From Bacteroidales bacterium (GTDB lineage Bacteria > Bacteroidota > Bacteroidia > Bacteroidales > Muribaculaceae): 64,000 bases of DNA. Location of the stretch: NCBI GenBank assembly GCA_019416425.1, contig DXXK01000070.1, forward strand, positions 12,145 to 76,144. The letters run 5' to 3'. A model generated the notes under the pieces. It did not search any database. It was not told the origin of the DNA and saw only the letters and a list, made by a program, of their open reading frames with translations. Below, one piece after another: positions 27,178 through 36,208 of this stretch; within the stretch, counting starts at the first letter, position 1, and the number at the start of each line of letters is the position of its first letter. The position numbers and the translations under genes are program-made.

Positions 27178-28761
27178 TTACTTTACACTCGCGATTCGGT
27201 CGGCCACCTCCTTGGCGGTCGACGCCAGGACCTGCTGAGCCTCGTCGGTGAGCTTGCCGCTTTTCAGTACATCAAGTACATCCTCCTGATGCTTCATCTT
27301 GAGCTGCTGTATGAACTCGGTCTCGAACTCAGGCACCTGACTCTCGGTTACATTCTCCAGCAGTCCGTTGACTCCGGCGTAGATCACAGCCACCTGGTTC
27401 TCCACAGGCCATGGATGGTACTGCGGCTGACACAGGATGCGCTGGTTCTTGCGGCCACGGTCAATGACACGTGCGGTCACAGGATCGATGTCGCCGCCGA
27501 ACTTGGTGAACGACTCCAGCTCGCGGTACTGAGCCTGGTCGGTCTTCAGCGTACCGGCCACCTTCTTCATACACTTTATCTGCGCATTACCGCCCACACG
27601 GGATACCGATATACCCACATTGATGGCCGGACGGATACCCTGGTTGAACAATGCGGTCTCCAGAAAAATCTGTCCGTCGGTAATGGAGATGACGTTTGTA
27701 GGAATATATGCCGATACGTCACCTGCCTGCGTCTCGATGATCGGAAGCGCGGTCAGCGAGCCTCCACCCTTCACCATCGGTTTCAGCGCCTCGGGAAGGT
27801 CGTTCATCTTCTCGGCCATCTCCTGGTTGGAGATGATTCGCGCCGCACGCTCCAGCAGACGCGAATGCAGGAAGAAGATATCGCCAGGATATGCTTCACG
27901 CCCTGAGGGACGCTTCAGAATCAGCGAGACCTCACGGTAAGCAACGGCTTGCTTGGACAGGTCATCGTAAACAATCAGGGCATCGCGGCCGGTGTCGCGG
28001 AAATATTCGCCGATGGCCACACCCGAGAAGGGTGCAAGATAACGCATCGAAGCGGACTCCGAGGCATTTGCGGCCACCACCACGGTGTAGGGCATCGCGC
28101 CGAACTTCTCAAGGGTCGCTACGATCGAGGCTACACTTGAGGCCTTCTGGCCTATTGCCACATATATACAGTACACCGGCTTGCCGGCGTCGTAATTGGC
28201 TTTCTGATTTATGATCGTGTCGATGGCTATGGCGGTCTTGCCCACCTGACGGTCGCCGATAATCAGCTCGCGCTGTCCACGACCGATAGGAATCATCGAG
28301 TCGACGGCCTTCAGGCCTGTCTGCAGCGGGGTGTTGACCGGCTGACGGAAAATCACACCGGGAGCCTTGCGTTCCAGCGGCAGGCGGATGCGGTCGCCAG
28401 CAATCGGGCCTTTACCGTCGATAGGCTCGCCCAGCATGTTGACGACGCGGCCCAGAAGCCCCTCGCCTACCGGTATGGACGCAACCTCGCCCGTACGCTT
28501 CACCGACATGTTCTCGGTGATGCTGTTAACCTTGTCGAGCAATACCACGCCGACATTGCTCTCCTCGAGGTTGAGTGCAACTCCCTTGGCGCCATTCTCG
28601 AACTCCACGAGCTCATTGCTTCGTACGTTCTCCAGACCGTACACATGCGCCACGCCGTCGCCGGCGGTCAGCACCGTGCCGACCTCCTCGAACTTTACCT
28701 TCGAGTTGATGTTCTCAAGCTCTTGCTTCAGCACATCCGATATTTCACTTGGATTAAGCAT
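27178..28761 (-). CDS. atpA: F1Fo ATP synthase alpha subunit
   Basis: The non-catalytic nucleotide-binding F1 subunit, 527 residues. Walker A GDRQVGKT near residue 173, then ALIVYDDLSKQAVAYR, LKRPSGREAYPGD and the visual SVSRVGGNAQ segment with the arginine finger region. Length and order (atpH-atpA-atpG) are normal. Confidence 0.97.
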   Translation of the reverse strand: MLNPSEISDVLKQELENINSKVKFEEVGTVLTAGDGVAHVYGLENVRSNELVEFENGAKGVALNLEESNVGVVLLDKVNSITENMSVKRTGEVASIPVGEGLLGRVVNMLGEPIDGKGPIAGDRIRLPLERKAPGVIFRQPVNTPLQTGLKAVDSMIPIGRGQRELIIGDRQVGKTAIAIDTIINQKANYDAGKPVYCIYVAIGQKASSVASIVATLEKFGAMPYTVVVAANASESASMRYLAPFSGVAIGEYFRDTGRDALIVYDDLSKQAVAYREVSLILKRPSGREAYPGDIFFLHSRLLERAARIISNQEMAEKMNDLPEALKPMVKGGGSLTALPIIETQAGDVSAYIPTNVISITDGQIFLETALFNQGIRPAINVGISVSRVGGNAQIKCMKKVAGTLKTDQAQYRELESFTKFGGDIDPVTARVIDRGRKNQRILCQPQYHPWPVENQVAVIYAGVNGLLENVTESQVPEFETEFIQQLKMKHQEDVLDVLKSGKLTDEAQQVLASTAKEVADRIASVK

Positions 28762-28763
28762 TG

Positions 28764-29309
28764 TTAGTTACCTGTTAAGAGGTTTTGTCGTAATTGTTGC
28801 AGTTCGCCGAAAATCGAGGCGTCCAGACGTGTGGAATCGACATCGATGACGAAACCGCCGATCAGGTCGGGGTCCACAACGTGCTCGTACTCGAACTTGG
28901 ATTCCGGGAAGGATTTCTCCACCACTTGGTGCAGACGTTTCATCTCGGCATCCTCGTAGTTCACCGCCGTGACTATGCGTACCTGCGATATGTTGTTCTC
29001 CTGACGGTAGATGTCCCTGTAGGCCAGAGCCATCAGCCTGAAGAATTCTTCGCGCTTATGGTCCAGTACGAGCTTCACGAAACGGTCGTACTGGTCATCG
29101 GGCTTACTGCCCGCCAAGGTCAGCAGCACGCGGCGCTTGTCCTCCGGTTTGACGAAGGGATTAGCCATCGTCTTCTGCAGTTCGGGATCAGCCTCGTAGG
29201 CTTTCAGCACGACATTCATCTCGTCGTACACTTCCTCGGCTTTCCCTGTCTCAAGTGCGTACTTGTACAGCGCCTTGGCATATCGGTGGGGAATCAATCC
29301 GGAAATCAT
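28764..29309 (-). CDS. atpH: F1Fo ATP synthase delta subunit
   Basis: A 181-residue peripheral-stalk subunit linking F1 to subunit b. The N terminus IPHRYAKALYKYALETGKAEEVY and the C-terminal DPDLIGGFVIDVDSTRLDASIFGELQQLRQ are characteristic. Gaps of 4 and 2 bp join it to atpF and atpA. Confidence 0.95.
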   Translation of the reverse strand: MISGLIPHRYAKALYKYALETGKAEEVYDEMNVVLKAYEADPELQKTMANPFVKPEDKRRVLLTLAGSKPDDQYDRFVKLVLDHKREEFFRLMALAYRDIYRQENNISQVRIVTAVNYEDAEMKRLHQVVEKSFPESKFEYEHVVDPDLIGGFVIDVDSTRLDASIFGELQQLRQNLLTGN

Positions 29310-29313
29310 GGCC

Positions 29314-29811
29314 TTAGTTCTTCTTATCGATTTCGTCCAACAACTTATTGGCCAGGTCGGTCTGAGCCTTGTCGCTCTTCAGCTGCTGACGCAGCATCTT
29401 CTCGGCAATCTCGATCGAGAACTTGCTGACCTCGTCACGGATCTGCGACTCGGCCTGCTTGCGCGCCTGGTCAATCGAGCTCTTGGCTGCATCCATCTCA
29501 TGCTGGGCCGCAACGGCCGCCTCCTGACGCGCTTGCTCGATGATGTCGGACTTCATCTTCTGCGCATCGCGTATCATCTCCTGCTGCTGCGCCTGCGCCT
29601 GCCGCATGAAATCCGCGGCCTGCTCGCGCGCATGGTCCAGCTGTTCCTTGGCCTGCCGGGCATTCTCCACTCCCTCGTCGATTGTGGCGGCCCGCTTGTC
29701 CATCATCTTGATAATCACCGGCCAACCCCATTTCGCCAACACCAGGAACAGCAGGATGAACGCTACGAACATCCAGAATACCAGGCCAAAATCAGGCGTG
29801 AATAATTCCAT
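29314..29811 (-). CDS. atpF: F1Fo ATP synthase b subunit
   Basis: A 165-residue peripheral stalk with one N-terminal membrane helix (LVFWMFVAFILLFLVLAKWGW) followed by a long charged helix rich in Gln/Ala/Glu (KEQLDHAREQAADFMRQAQ). It is preceded by a strong intercistronic hairpin after atpE. Confidence 0.95.
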   Translation of the reverse strand: MELFTPDFGLVFWMFVAFILLFLVLAKWGWPVIIKMMDKRAATIDEGVENARQAKEQLDHAREQAADFMRQAQAQQQEMIRDAQKMKSDIIEQARQEAAVAAQHEMDAAKSSIDQARKQAESQIRDEVSKFSIEIAEKMLRQQLKSDKAQTDLANKLLDEIDKKN

Positions 29812-29838
29812 TTCTCTTGTTTTTAGGGTTGTTTATTG

Positions 29839-29880
29839 CCGCCCTGCGACCGGGGCATTGTCTACCCTGGCCGCGGGCGG
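29839..29880 (-). promoter_or_regulatory. Strong intercistronic hairpin after atpE
   Basis: On the minus-strand transcript CCGCCC-GCGGCCAGGG pairs with CCCCGGTCGC-A-GGGCGG. This gives about 15 base pairs with one bulged A, one G-U and one mismatch around a loop of about 9 nt. It begins 20 nt after the atpE stop codon. No U-run follows, so it is not a normal intrinsic terminator. An RNA-processing or 3'-end-protecting stem is likelier. Confidence 0.65.
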
Positions 29881-29899
29881 TGTTGTTTTCTCCGATAAT

Positions 29900-30169
29900 T
29901 TACTTGATGAAGATTGCCAGTGCGGATACGATGACTGCGAACAGTGCGACACCCTCGATCAGGGCCGCGATTACAATCATGTTGCTTCGGATGTCGCCGG
30001 CTGCCTCAGGCTGGCGGGCGATGGCCTCCATTGCCGAGCCACCGATCTTGCCGATACCCAGACCGGCGCCGATCGCTGCGATACCTGCACCAATTGCTGC
30101 TCCTACTCCTGCCAGAGGCTGAAGTGACATTACCTCTGCGATGATGATTGTCAAAATCGTTGATAACAT
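29900..30169 (-). CDS. atpE: F1Fo ATP synthase c subunit
   Basis: The 89-residue proteolipid has two membrane helices: a Gly-rich helix 1 (GAAIGAGIAAIGAGLGIG), the polar loop ARQPEA and helix 2 with the ion-binding Glu in IAALIEGVALF. The Gln of helix 1 and the Ser/Thr after the Glu that bind Na+ in Ilyobacter-type c rings are absent (Ile and Gly-Val here), so protons are the expected coupling ion. Confidence 0.96.
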   Translation of the reverse strand: MLSTILTIIIAEVMSLQPLAGVGAAIGAGIAAIGAGLGIGKIGGSAMEAIARQPEAAGDIRSNMIVIAALIEGVALFAVIVSALAIFIK

Positions 30170-30210
30170 AGCTGTACTTATTTATTTGTTATTAATTTTT
30201 CTTTTCCATT

Positions 30211-30253
30211 TCGCAATCCGCAATTTCATTACCGATTGCCGATTCCTGATTAT
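30211..30253. repeat. Heptameric AAT-type intergenic repeat
   Basis: Plus-strand units CGCAATC, CGCAATT, TCATTAC, CGATTGC, CGATTCC, TGATTAT follow one another with 7-bp phase between atpB and atpE. Related arrays lie at 50811-50845 and 58561-58616. Confidence 0.5.
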
Positions 30254-31614
30254 TGAACTGTGTCGACCGCTTCCGCCTCCTTGTGCAGCAGTTGCTGCTC
30301 CTCATGCTTCTCGGATCCATGCTCGCCCTTCTCCTGCGCCATCGCTATGAACAGCGTGGAGAGCAGCGTGAACACATACGCCTGGATGAAGCTGACCAGA
30401 ACGTCCAGTGCCAGCATGAAGATGGAGAACAGCACCGATACCACCGTAGCAGCTCCGGCCACCGCGGCGCCGAAGGCCGCGAAGATGAATATCAGCAGCG
30501 TCAGCGTTATCACAATCATGTGACCACCCATCATGTTGGCGAACAGACGGACGCACAGCGCCGCGGGCTTGGTGAAGATTCCGAAGATCTCGATGAACTG
30601 CATGATTGGAATCGGGAACTTAAGCCACAGCGGAACATCTGGCCAGAGGATTTCCTTCCAGTAATGCTTGGTGCCCAGAATGTTCACCAGGAGGAAAGTG
30701 CAGGCCGCCAGCACCAGCGTCACGGCTATGTTGCCGGTCAGGTTGGCTCCTCCAGGGAAAATCACTATCAATCCCAGCAGGTTCATGGTCAGTATGAAGA
30801 AGAACACAGTCAGCAGATAGGGTGCGAACTTGTCAGTCCTGTCGCCAAGCGTGACCTTGATGTTGTCGTAATATACGAAGCTGACCAGCATCTCCAGGAA
30901 ACCCATTCCTTTACGCGGAGCCTTCATGCCGCGGCGCTTATAGTATCCGACCAAGCTGAACACCATTGCCATTACCAGAGCGACGGCTATGAACAGGGCC
31001 ATCACGTTCTTGGTTATGGATATATCCATGGGACGGTACTCCTTAAGGTATTGCCCGGTGTGCGAGATCTGACCGTTCTGCTCGGTATAGTTCTCAACGT
31101 AGCAGTACCCATCGATCACGGGCTCGCCGTTATCGACCGCTCCTGGCTCGTTATGCTTGGCCAGTTCCTTGTCCACGACCATCACATCCTCGGGGGTAAG
31201 GTCGAACAGCTCGACCACCTTGTCCTTGTTCCTGCTGACGTGGGCCAGTACGAAACGATAGGTCTTGCCGCCACGCTCGCAGGTCTTTACCACAGGCACC
31301 ATCACGTGGACGGACTGCCCGGTCGCGCTGTCGGTGTACTCCAGCTGCTTGGTCAATGCCGCGCTGCTGAACATGAACCACTGGTGGTCCTGGGCGCGAA
31401 CTATGACAGGCAACGGCATGCGATGCGTATGCGAGAAGGGAACCTCCCAGCCATACCCGTCGCCAAGATGCTCGAAGATTATCTCCTTGACATCCATACT
31501 TTCCTCCTCCCGCTCGGCGGGATTCTCACCCGATGCATCCTGATTGCCGGAGCAGCCTGTCACAGCCACCCCAAGGACCGCGGTCAGAAATATGAGGTAT
31601 AAGCGTTTTAACAT
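30250..31614 (-). CDS. atpB: F1Fo ATP synthase a subunit with lipoprotein-like N-terminal extension
   Basis: The proton-channel subunit. The C-terminal 250 residues hold the membrane core, with FAPYLLTVFFFILTMNLLGL, the conserved KPAALCVRLFANMMGGHMI segment with the essential Arg, and FIQAYVFTLLSTLFIAMA. The protein is 454 residues, against about 270 in E. coli. The extra roughly 200 N-terminal residues start with a signal ending in VTGC, a lipobox, and form an extracytoplasmic domain. Extended AtpB occurs in Bacteroidota. Order D-C-B-E is typical of the phylum. Confidence 0.93.
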   Translation of the reverse strand: MLKRLYLIFLTAVLGVAVTGCSGNQDASGENPAEREEESMDVKEIIFEHLGDGYGWEVPFSHTHRMPLPVIVRAQDHQWFMFSSAALTKQLEYTDSATGQSVHVMVPVVKTCERGGKTYRFVLAHVSRNKDKVVELFDLTPEDVMVVDKELAKHNEPGAVDNGEPVIDGYCYVENYTEQNGQISHTGQYLKEYRPMDISITKNVMALFIAVALVMAMVFSLVGYYKRRGMKAPRKGMGFLEMLVSFVYYDNIKVTLGDRTDKFAPYLLTVFFFILTMNLLGLIVIFPGGANLTGNIAVTLVLAACTFLLVNILGTKHYWKEILWPDVPLWLKFPIPIMQFIEIFGIFTKPAALCVRLFANMMGGHMIVITLTLLIFIFAAFGAAVAGAATVVSVLFSIFMLALDVLVSFIQAYVFTLLSTLFIAMAQEKGEHGSEKHEEQQLLHKEAEAVDTVQ

Positions 31615-31636
31615 CTTAATCGGTTCGTTGCCCGGC

Positions 31637-31873
31637 TTAGTAAGCTAAGACCGAGATTTTATTATCATTCACGTCGGCCAAGCCGCCGTTTACTATCACA
31701 TCGTGGCTCTCCCCGTCGGGAGTGACATAACGCACAGGACCCTTTACGAGCACTGAGATCAGCGGTGCGTGGTTCTTCAGGACAGTGAACTGCCCCAGCT
31801 TTCCGGGGAGCGTCACCATCGTTACCGTTCCGGTGAATGTCACCTCATGAGCCGAAATAATCTCGAGGGTCAT
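31637..31873 (-). CDS. atpC: F1Fo ATP synthase epsilon subunit (beta-sandwich only)
   Basis: The 78-residue product matches only the N-terminal beta-sandwich of epsilon (VTLPGKLGQFTVLKNHAPLI, VNGGLADVNDNKISVLA). The C-terminal two-helix domain that inhibits ATPase activity in E. coli or binds ATP in Bacillus is missing. Short epsilon subunits are common in Bacteroidota. It is 8 bp from atpD. Confidence 0.93.
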   Translation of the reverse strand: MTLEIISAHEVTFTGTVTMVTLPGKLGQFTVLKNHAPLISVLVKGPVRYVTPDGESHDVIVNGGLADVNDNKISVLAY

Positions 31874-31881
31874 GGCCGTAA

Positions 31882-33384
31882 TTATTTAACCTCAGCCAGA
31901 AGTTTCTTACCCTTGGCGATAGCCTCGTCGATGGTACCCACGTTCAGGAACGCCTGCTCGGGCAGATTGTCGAGGTCGCCGCTCAGAATCATCTTGAAAC
32001 CACGGATGGTCTCGGCCAGCGGAACCATCACGCCGGGAAGTCCGGTGAACTGCTCAGCCACGAAGAAAGGCTGCGACAGGTAACGCTGCGCGCGACGTGC
32101 GCGGGCCACGACCTGCTTGTCCTCGTCGCTCAGCTCGTCCACGCCGAGGATGGCGATGATATCCTGAAGCTCGTTGTACTTCTGCAGCAGCTGCTTCACT
32201 GCCTGTGCCGTGTTGTAGTGGTCCTCGCCCACGATATTGGGGTCCAGGATTCGCGAAGTAGAATCCAGCGGATCAACGGCCGGGTAGATACCCAGCTCGG
32301 AGATTTTACGGTTCAACACCGTCGTAGCGTCAAGGAACGAGAACGTCGTAGCGGGAGCCGGGTCGGTCAAGTCGTCGGCAGGCACGTAGATAGCCTGCAC
32401 GGAGGTGATTGAACCCTGCTTGGTCGAGGTGATACGCTCCTGCAGGGCACCCATCTCCGACGAAAGCGTAGGCTGGTAACCCACGGCCGAGGGCATGCGG
32501 CCCAGAAGCGCCGAAACCTCAGAACCGGCCTGTGTAAAACGGAAGATGTTGTCGATGAACAACAACACATCCTTGGTGCCACCTTCTGAGTCGCGGAACT
32601 GCTCGGCAACGGTCAGACCTGACAGGGCCACGCGCAGACGTGCGCCAGGCGGCTCGTTCATCTGACCGAACACAAGCGTGGTCTGGGAATTCGCCAGTGA
32701 CTTATAGTCCACGTCGTCGAGGTTCCACTCCCCTTTCTCCATTCCTTCCTTGAACTTGTCGCCATACTTGATGACTCCGCTCTCGATCATCTCTCGCAGC
32801 AGGTCGTTACCCTCGCGGGTACGCTCACCCACACCGGTGAATACCGAGAATCCATTGTGCCCCTTGGCGATATTGTTGATGAGCTCCTGGATCAGCACGG
32901 TCTTACCCACGCCGGCACCACCGAACAGACCGATCTTACCGCCCTTGCTGTAAGGCTCAAGCAGGTCGATCACCTTTATACCGGTGAACAACACCTCCTG
33001 GCTGATCGCCAGGTCGTCGAACTCCGGAGCGGGCTGATGGATTCCGCGAAGCTTATCACGATCCAGGGGTTCCAGCAGGTCGATGGCCTCGCCGATCACG
33101 TTAAGCAATCGTCCCTTCACCTGGTTTCCGGTAGGAACAGCTATGGGACGCTCCAGGTTCTGGACCTTCACGCCGCGGCGTACGCCGTCGGTGCTTTCCA
33201 TAGCAACACAACGCGCTATGTCCTCGCCGATGTGCTGCTCCACTTCCAGAATCAGCTCCTCGCCGTTGTCGCGCAATACCTTCAGGGCCGTGTAGATCGG
33301 CGGCATCTGTTCCTTGCCTCCCTCGAATGATACATCTATCACCGGGCCGATCACCTGGACCACCGTGCCTAAATTCTCGCTCAT
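31882..33384 (-). CDS. atpD: F1Fo ATP synthase beta subunit
   Basis: The catalytic subunit, 500 residues. Walker A GGAGVGKT near residue 156, ALSGLTVAEQFRDSEG, LLFIDNIFRFTQAGSEVSALLGRMPSAVGYQPTL and the ERITSTKQGSITS block are all intact. It opens the atp segment only 57 bp after the nuoH stop, with no Bacteroidota promoter visible in that gap. Confidence 0.97.
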   Translation of the reverse strand: MSENLGTVVQVIGPVIDVSFEGGKEQMPPIYTALKVLRDNGEELILEVEQHIGEDIARCVAMESTDGVRRGVKVQNLERPIAVPTGNQVKGRLLNVIGEAIDLLEPLDRDKLRGIHQPAPEFDDLAISQEVLFTGIKVIDLLEPYSKGGKIGLFGGAGVGKTVLIQELINNIAKGHNGFSVFTGVGERTREGNDLLREMIESGVIKYGDKFKEGMEKGEWNLDDVDYKSLANSQTTLVFGQMNEPPGARLRVALSGLTVAEQFRDSEGGTKDVLLFIDNIFRFTQAGSEVSALLGRMPSAVGYQPTLSSEMGALQERITSTKQGSITSVQAIYVPADDLTDPAPATTFSFLDATTVLNRKISELGIYPAVDPLDSTSRILDPNIVGEDHYNTAQAVKQLLQKYNELQDIIAILGVDELSDEDKQVVARARRAQRYLSQPFFVAEQFTGLPGVMVPLAETIRGFKMILSGDLDNLPEQAFLNVGTIDEAIAKGKKLLAEVK

Positions 33385-33441
33385 ATCTTGTTTTTCTTTA
33401 TTTCAGTTTTTCTGTATCAGATGACTCTATATGCAACTGTT

Positions 33442-34521
33442 TTAGAAGTGCCACCCTAAAGCTACAAACACCGTCATCAGCAATAAGTTCGCCAGTGCGA
33501 ACGGCATTAAGTACTTCCATTCGAAAGCCAGCAGCTGGTCGATACGCACCCGGGGGAACGTCCACTTGAACCAGATGATGACGAACGAGATGAAGAATGC
33601 CTTACCCAGGAACCATATAACGCTCGGGATATAATCCATAACCATATTGAACCCATCCCAGCCCGGAATGTGCAGCGGCATCCATCCACCCAGGAACATC
33701 AGGCTGGCGATACCCGAAACGATGAACAGGTTCAGGTATTCTGCCAGATAGAAGAAACCGAAGTGGATACCGGAATACTCCGTATGGTAACCGGCGGTCA
33801 GCTCATGCTCTGCCTCGGGAAGGTCGAACGGCCCGCGGTTGGTCTCGGCCGTTGCGGCGATGACGTAGATTATGAAGGCAATGATCGCAGGAATGTGTCC
33901 CTTGAACAGGAACCAGGCATCCTCCTGCGCCCATACCAGCTCGCTGATGTTCATTGTACCGGCCAATACGATAATCGTCATCAGGGCCAGGCCCAACGAC
34001 AACTCGTAGCTGACCATCTGCGCGCCGCTTCGCATGGCGCCGATCAGAGTATACTTGTTGTTCGACGCCCAGCCGGCCAACAGGATACCCAGCACACCGA
34101 CCGAGCTTACGGCCAGAATGAAGAATATACCTATGTTCCAATCGATGATCTGCAGGCCGTTACCCCACGGCAGACACGCCAGCATAGTGACAGACGACGT
34201 AATCACCACATAGGGGGCAAGTTTGAACAGGAAGCGGTCCGTGCCCTTCAGGCATATCAGCTCCTTGATCAGGATCTTGAACATATCGGCGAACACCTGG
34301 AGCAATCCCCATGGACCCACACGCATAGGGCCGAGACGGCACTGGAACCAGGCGCAGAGCTTACGCTCGTACAATATATAGAAAAGAGCCAGGACTGTGT
34401 ACGTGAGCAGTATCAATACTCCGACAATGACGCATTCAATCAGTACGGCCAGCCAGTCGGCCATGCCGGTGCCCAGCAACAGGTCGTTGAATCCTGACGT
34501 CCATTTCCCAAAATCAAACAT
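33442..34521 (-). CDS. nuoH: NADH-quinone oxidoreductase subunit H
   Basis: The quinone-site membrane subunit, 359 residues, eight or more helices. Recognised by LYILYERKLCAWFQCRLGPMRVGPWGLLQVFADMFKILIKE and NRGPFDLPEAEHELTAGYHTEYSGI. It is the last gene of the first nuo half; atpD follows. Confidence 0.96.
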   Translation of the reverse strand: MFDFGKWTSGFNDLLLGTGMADWLAVLIECVIVGVLILLTYTVLALFYILYERKLCAWFQCRLGPMRVGPWGLLQVFADMFKILIKELICLKGTDRFLFKLAPYVVITSSVTMLACLPWGNGLQIIDWNIGIFFILAVSSVGVLGILLAGWASNNKYTLIGAMRSGAQMVSYELSLGLALMTIIVLAGTMNISELVWAQEDAWFLFKGHIPAIIAFIIYVIAATAETNRGPFDLPEAEHELTAGYHTEYSGIHFGFFYLAEYLNLFIVSGIASLMFLGGWMPLHIPGWDGFNMVMDYIPSVIWFLGKAFFISFVIIWFKWTFPRVRIDQLLAFEWKYLMPFALANLLLMTVFVALGWHF

Positions 34522-34570
34522 ATCTCGTAGTTGTTGTTTGTGTTTTAATCTTCTTGATTCTTATTATGCC

Positions 34571-36202
34571 TTAACGGTCGATATCGGGGATTACAAAGTC
34601 CAAAGCGGCACCGATGGTGATCAGGTCGGCAATCATGTAGCCCGTACAAGTCAGGTCCATGACGCCCACCAGATTGAAGCAGGGGCTCTGGAAGTGGATA
34701 CGGTAGGGATTCTTCTGACCGTCACTCTCGATATAGACGCCGAAAGCGCCGCGCGACGCCTCGACCTGCTGATACCAGCGGCCTGCGGGCAGTTTGATGA
34801 TTTTCGGAACCTGGGCGCGGATGTCGCCCTCGGGGATATTGTCCACCAGCTGTTCCAGGATGCGGCAACTCTGTTCGATTTCCATCATACGGACCATGTA
34901 GCGGCTGTACGAGTCGCAGCCGTCCAGCAGGACCTCGTCGAAGTCAAGCTCACTGTATATGCTGTAGGGATGCTTCTTGCGTGTATCATTGCTCCAGTTG
35001 GAGCCTCGTCCGCTGGGACCCGTAATGTCGTAGTTGATGGCGTCTTCCTTGCTCAGCTTGCCTACGCCTACCATACGGTTCTTGGCGATGACATTGCCTG
35101 AGAACACTTTGTGATACTCCTTCAGACGCTCGGGCATGATGCGTATCAGCTCCTTGACATCCTTCTGGAAGTCCGGGTGCAGGTCAGCTATGACACCTCC
35201 GATCACGTTGTAATTCATCGACATACGTGCTCCGCAGGTCTTCTCGAAAATGTCGAGGACCATCTCACGCTCGCGGAAACCATAGAAGAACGCGGTCGTG
35301 GCACCGAGGTCCATGGCCGTACACCCGAACGACAGCAAGTGCGACGAGATACGCATCAGCTCATCCATCATGACACGGATCACCTCGGCGCGTCGCGGAA
35401 CCTCGATGCCCAGAGCCTTCTCGATGCACATGCACAGGCAATGGCGGTTCTGATGCGCCGACATATAGTCCATGCGGTCGGTGAAATGCAGCGTCTGCGG
35501 GTAAGACAGGCTCTCGGTAAGTTTCTCGATACCGCGGTGGATATAGCCCGAGACAACGTCCACATGCTTGATTACCTCACCGTCCAGACTGGCGCGAAAG
35601 CGCATCACACCGTGGGTCGAGGGATGCTGGGGGCCGATGTTGATGACATACTCATCCTCATCGAACACCTTGCCAGGAACTTCCTTGACCTTCCCGTCCT
35701 CCAGCTTGTAGGTACGGGTGTCGTCCTCGTTCTTCTCGTCCTCAAGACGGATGGGATTCAGCTCCGGGTTGGCGTCGTAATCCTTGCGCAGGGGGTAGCC
35801 CACCCAGTCGTTGCGCAGGAAGAAGCGACGCATGTCGGGATGGTCGATGAACTTGATGCCGAACATGTCGAACACCTCGCGTTCCTGGAAGTTAGCCACC
35901 TTCCACAGGTCGCTGACCGTGTGTATGTAGCAGTTGTCGCGGTCGCCAGCGGCCTCCACCTTGACCGAAATCACCTCCCAGTCGTGCTTGGTGCTGGTCA
36001 GATAATAAATTACACCGAGCTTCTCCTTCCAGTCCATTCCGACTACTGCGGATAGGACATCGAAGGCGAGGTCCGGTGATTCCTTGAGCTTCTTGGCCAC
36101 ATCATGCCAATCCTGCTCGGCAACATTCACCAGCAGGCAATCCCCCTCCTCGAAGGTCGCCGCCGGATATATCTTCTGGATTTTCTCTTGTATCTGGCTC
36201 AT
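34571..36202 (-). CDS. nuoCD: NADH-quinone oxidoreductase fused subunit C/D
   Basis: A natural fusion of the 30-kDa (C, residues 1-150; VANFQEREVFDMFGIKF) and 49-kDa (D, residues 185-543; YVINIGPQHPSTHGVMRF) subunits. The D part includes EKLTESLSYPQTLHFTDRMDYMSAHQN near the quinone pocket and ends in PDIDR. Sits between nuoB and nuoH. Confidence 0.96.
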   Translation of the reverse strand: MSQIQEKIQKIYPAATFEEGDCLLVNVAEQDWHDVAKKLKESPDLAFDVLSAVVGMDWKEKLGVIYYLTSTKHDWEVISVKVEAAGDRDNCYIHTVSDLWKVANFQEREVFDMFGIKFIDHPDMRRFFLRNDWVGYPLRKDYDANPELNPIRLEDEKNEDDTRTYKLEDGKVKEVPGKVFDEDEYVINIGPQHPSTHGVMRFRASLDGEVIKHVDVVSGYIHRGIEKLTESLSYPQTLHFTDRMDYMSAHQNRHCLCMCIEKALGIEVPRRAEVIRVMMDELMRISSHLLSFGCTAMDLGATTAFFYGFREREMVLDIFEKTCGARMSMNYNVIGGVIADLHPDFQKDVKELIRIMPERLKEYHKVFSGNVIAKNRMVGVGKLSKEDAINYDITGPSGRGSNWSNDTRKKHPYSIYSELDFDEVLLDGCDSYSRYMVRMMEIEQSCRILEQLVDNIPEGDIRAQVPKIIKLPAGRWYQQVEASRGAFGVYIESDGQKNPYRIHFQSPCFNLVGVMDLTCTGYMIADLITIGAALDFVIPDIDR

Positions 36203-36208
36203 AATGGC

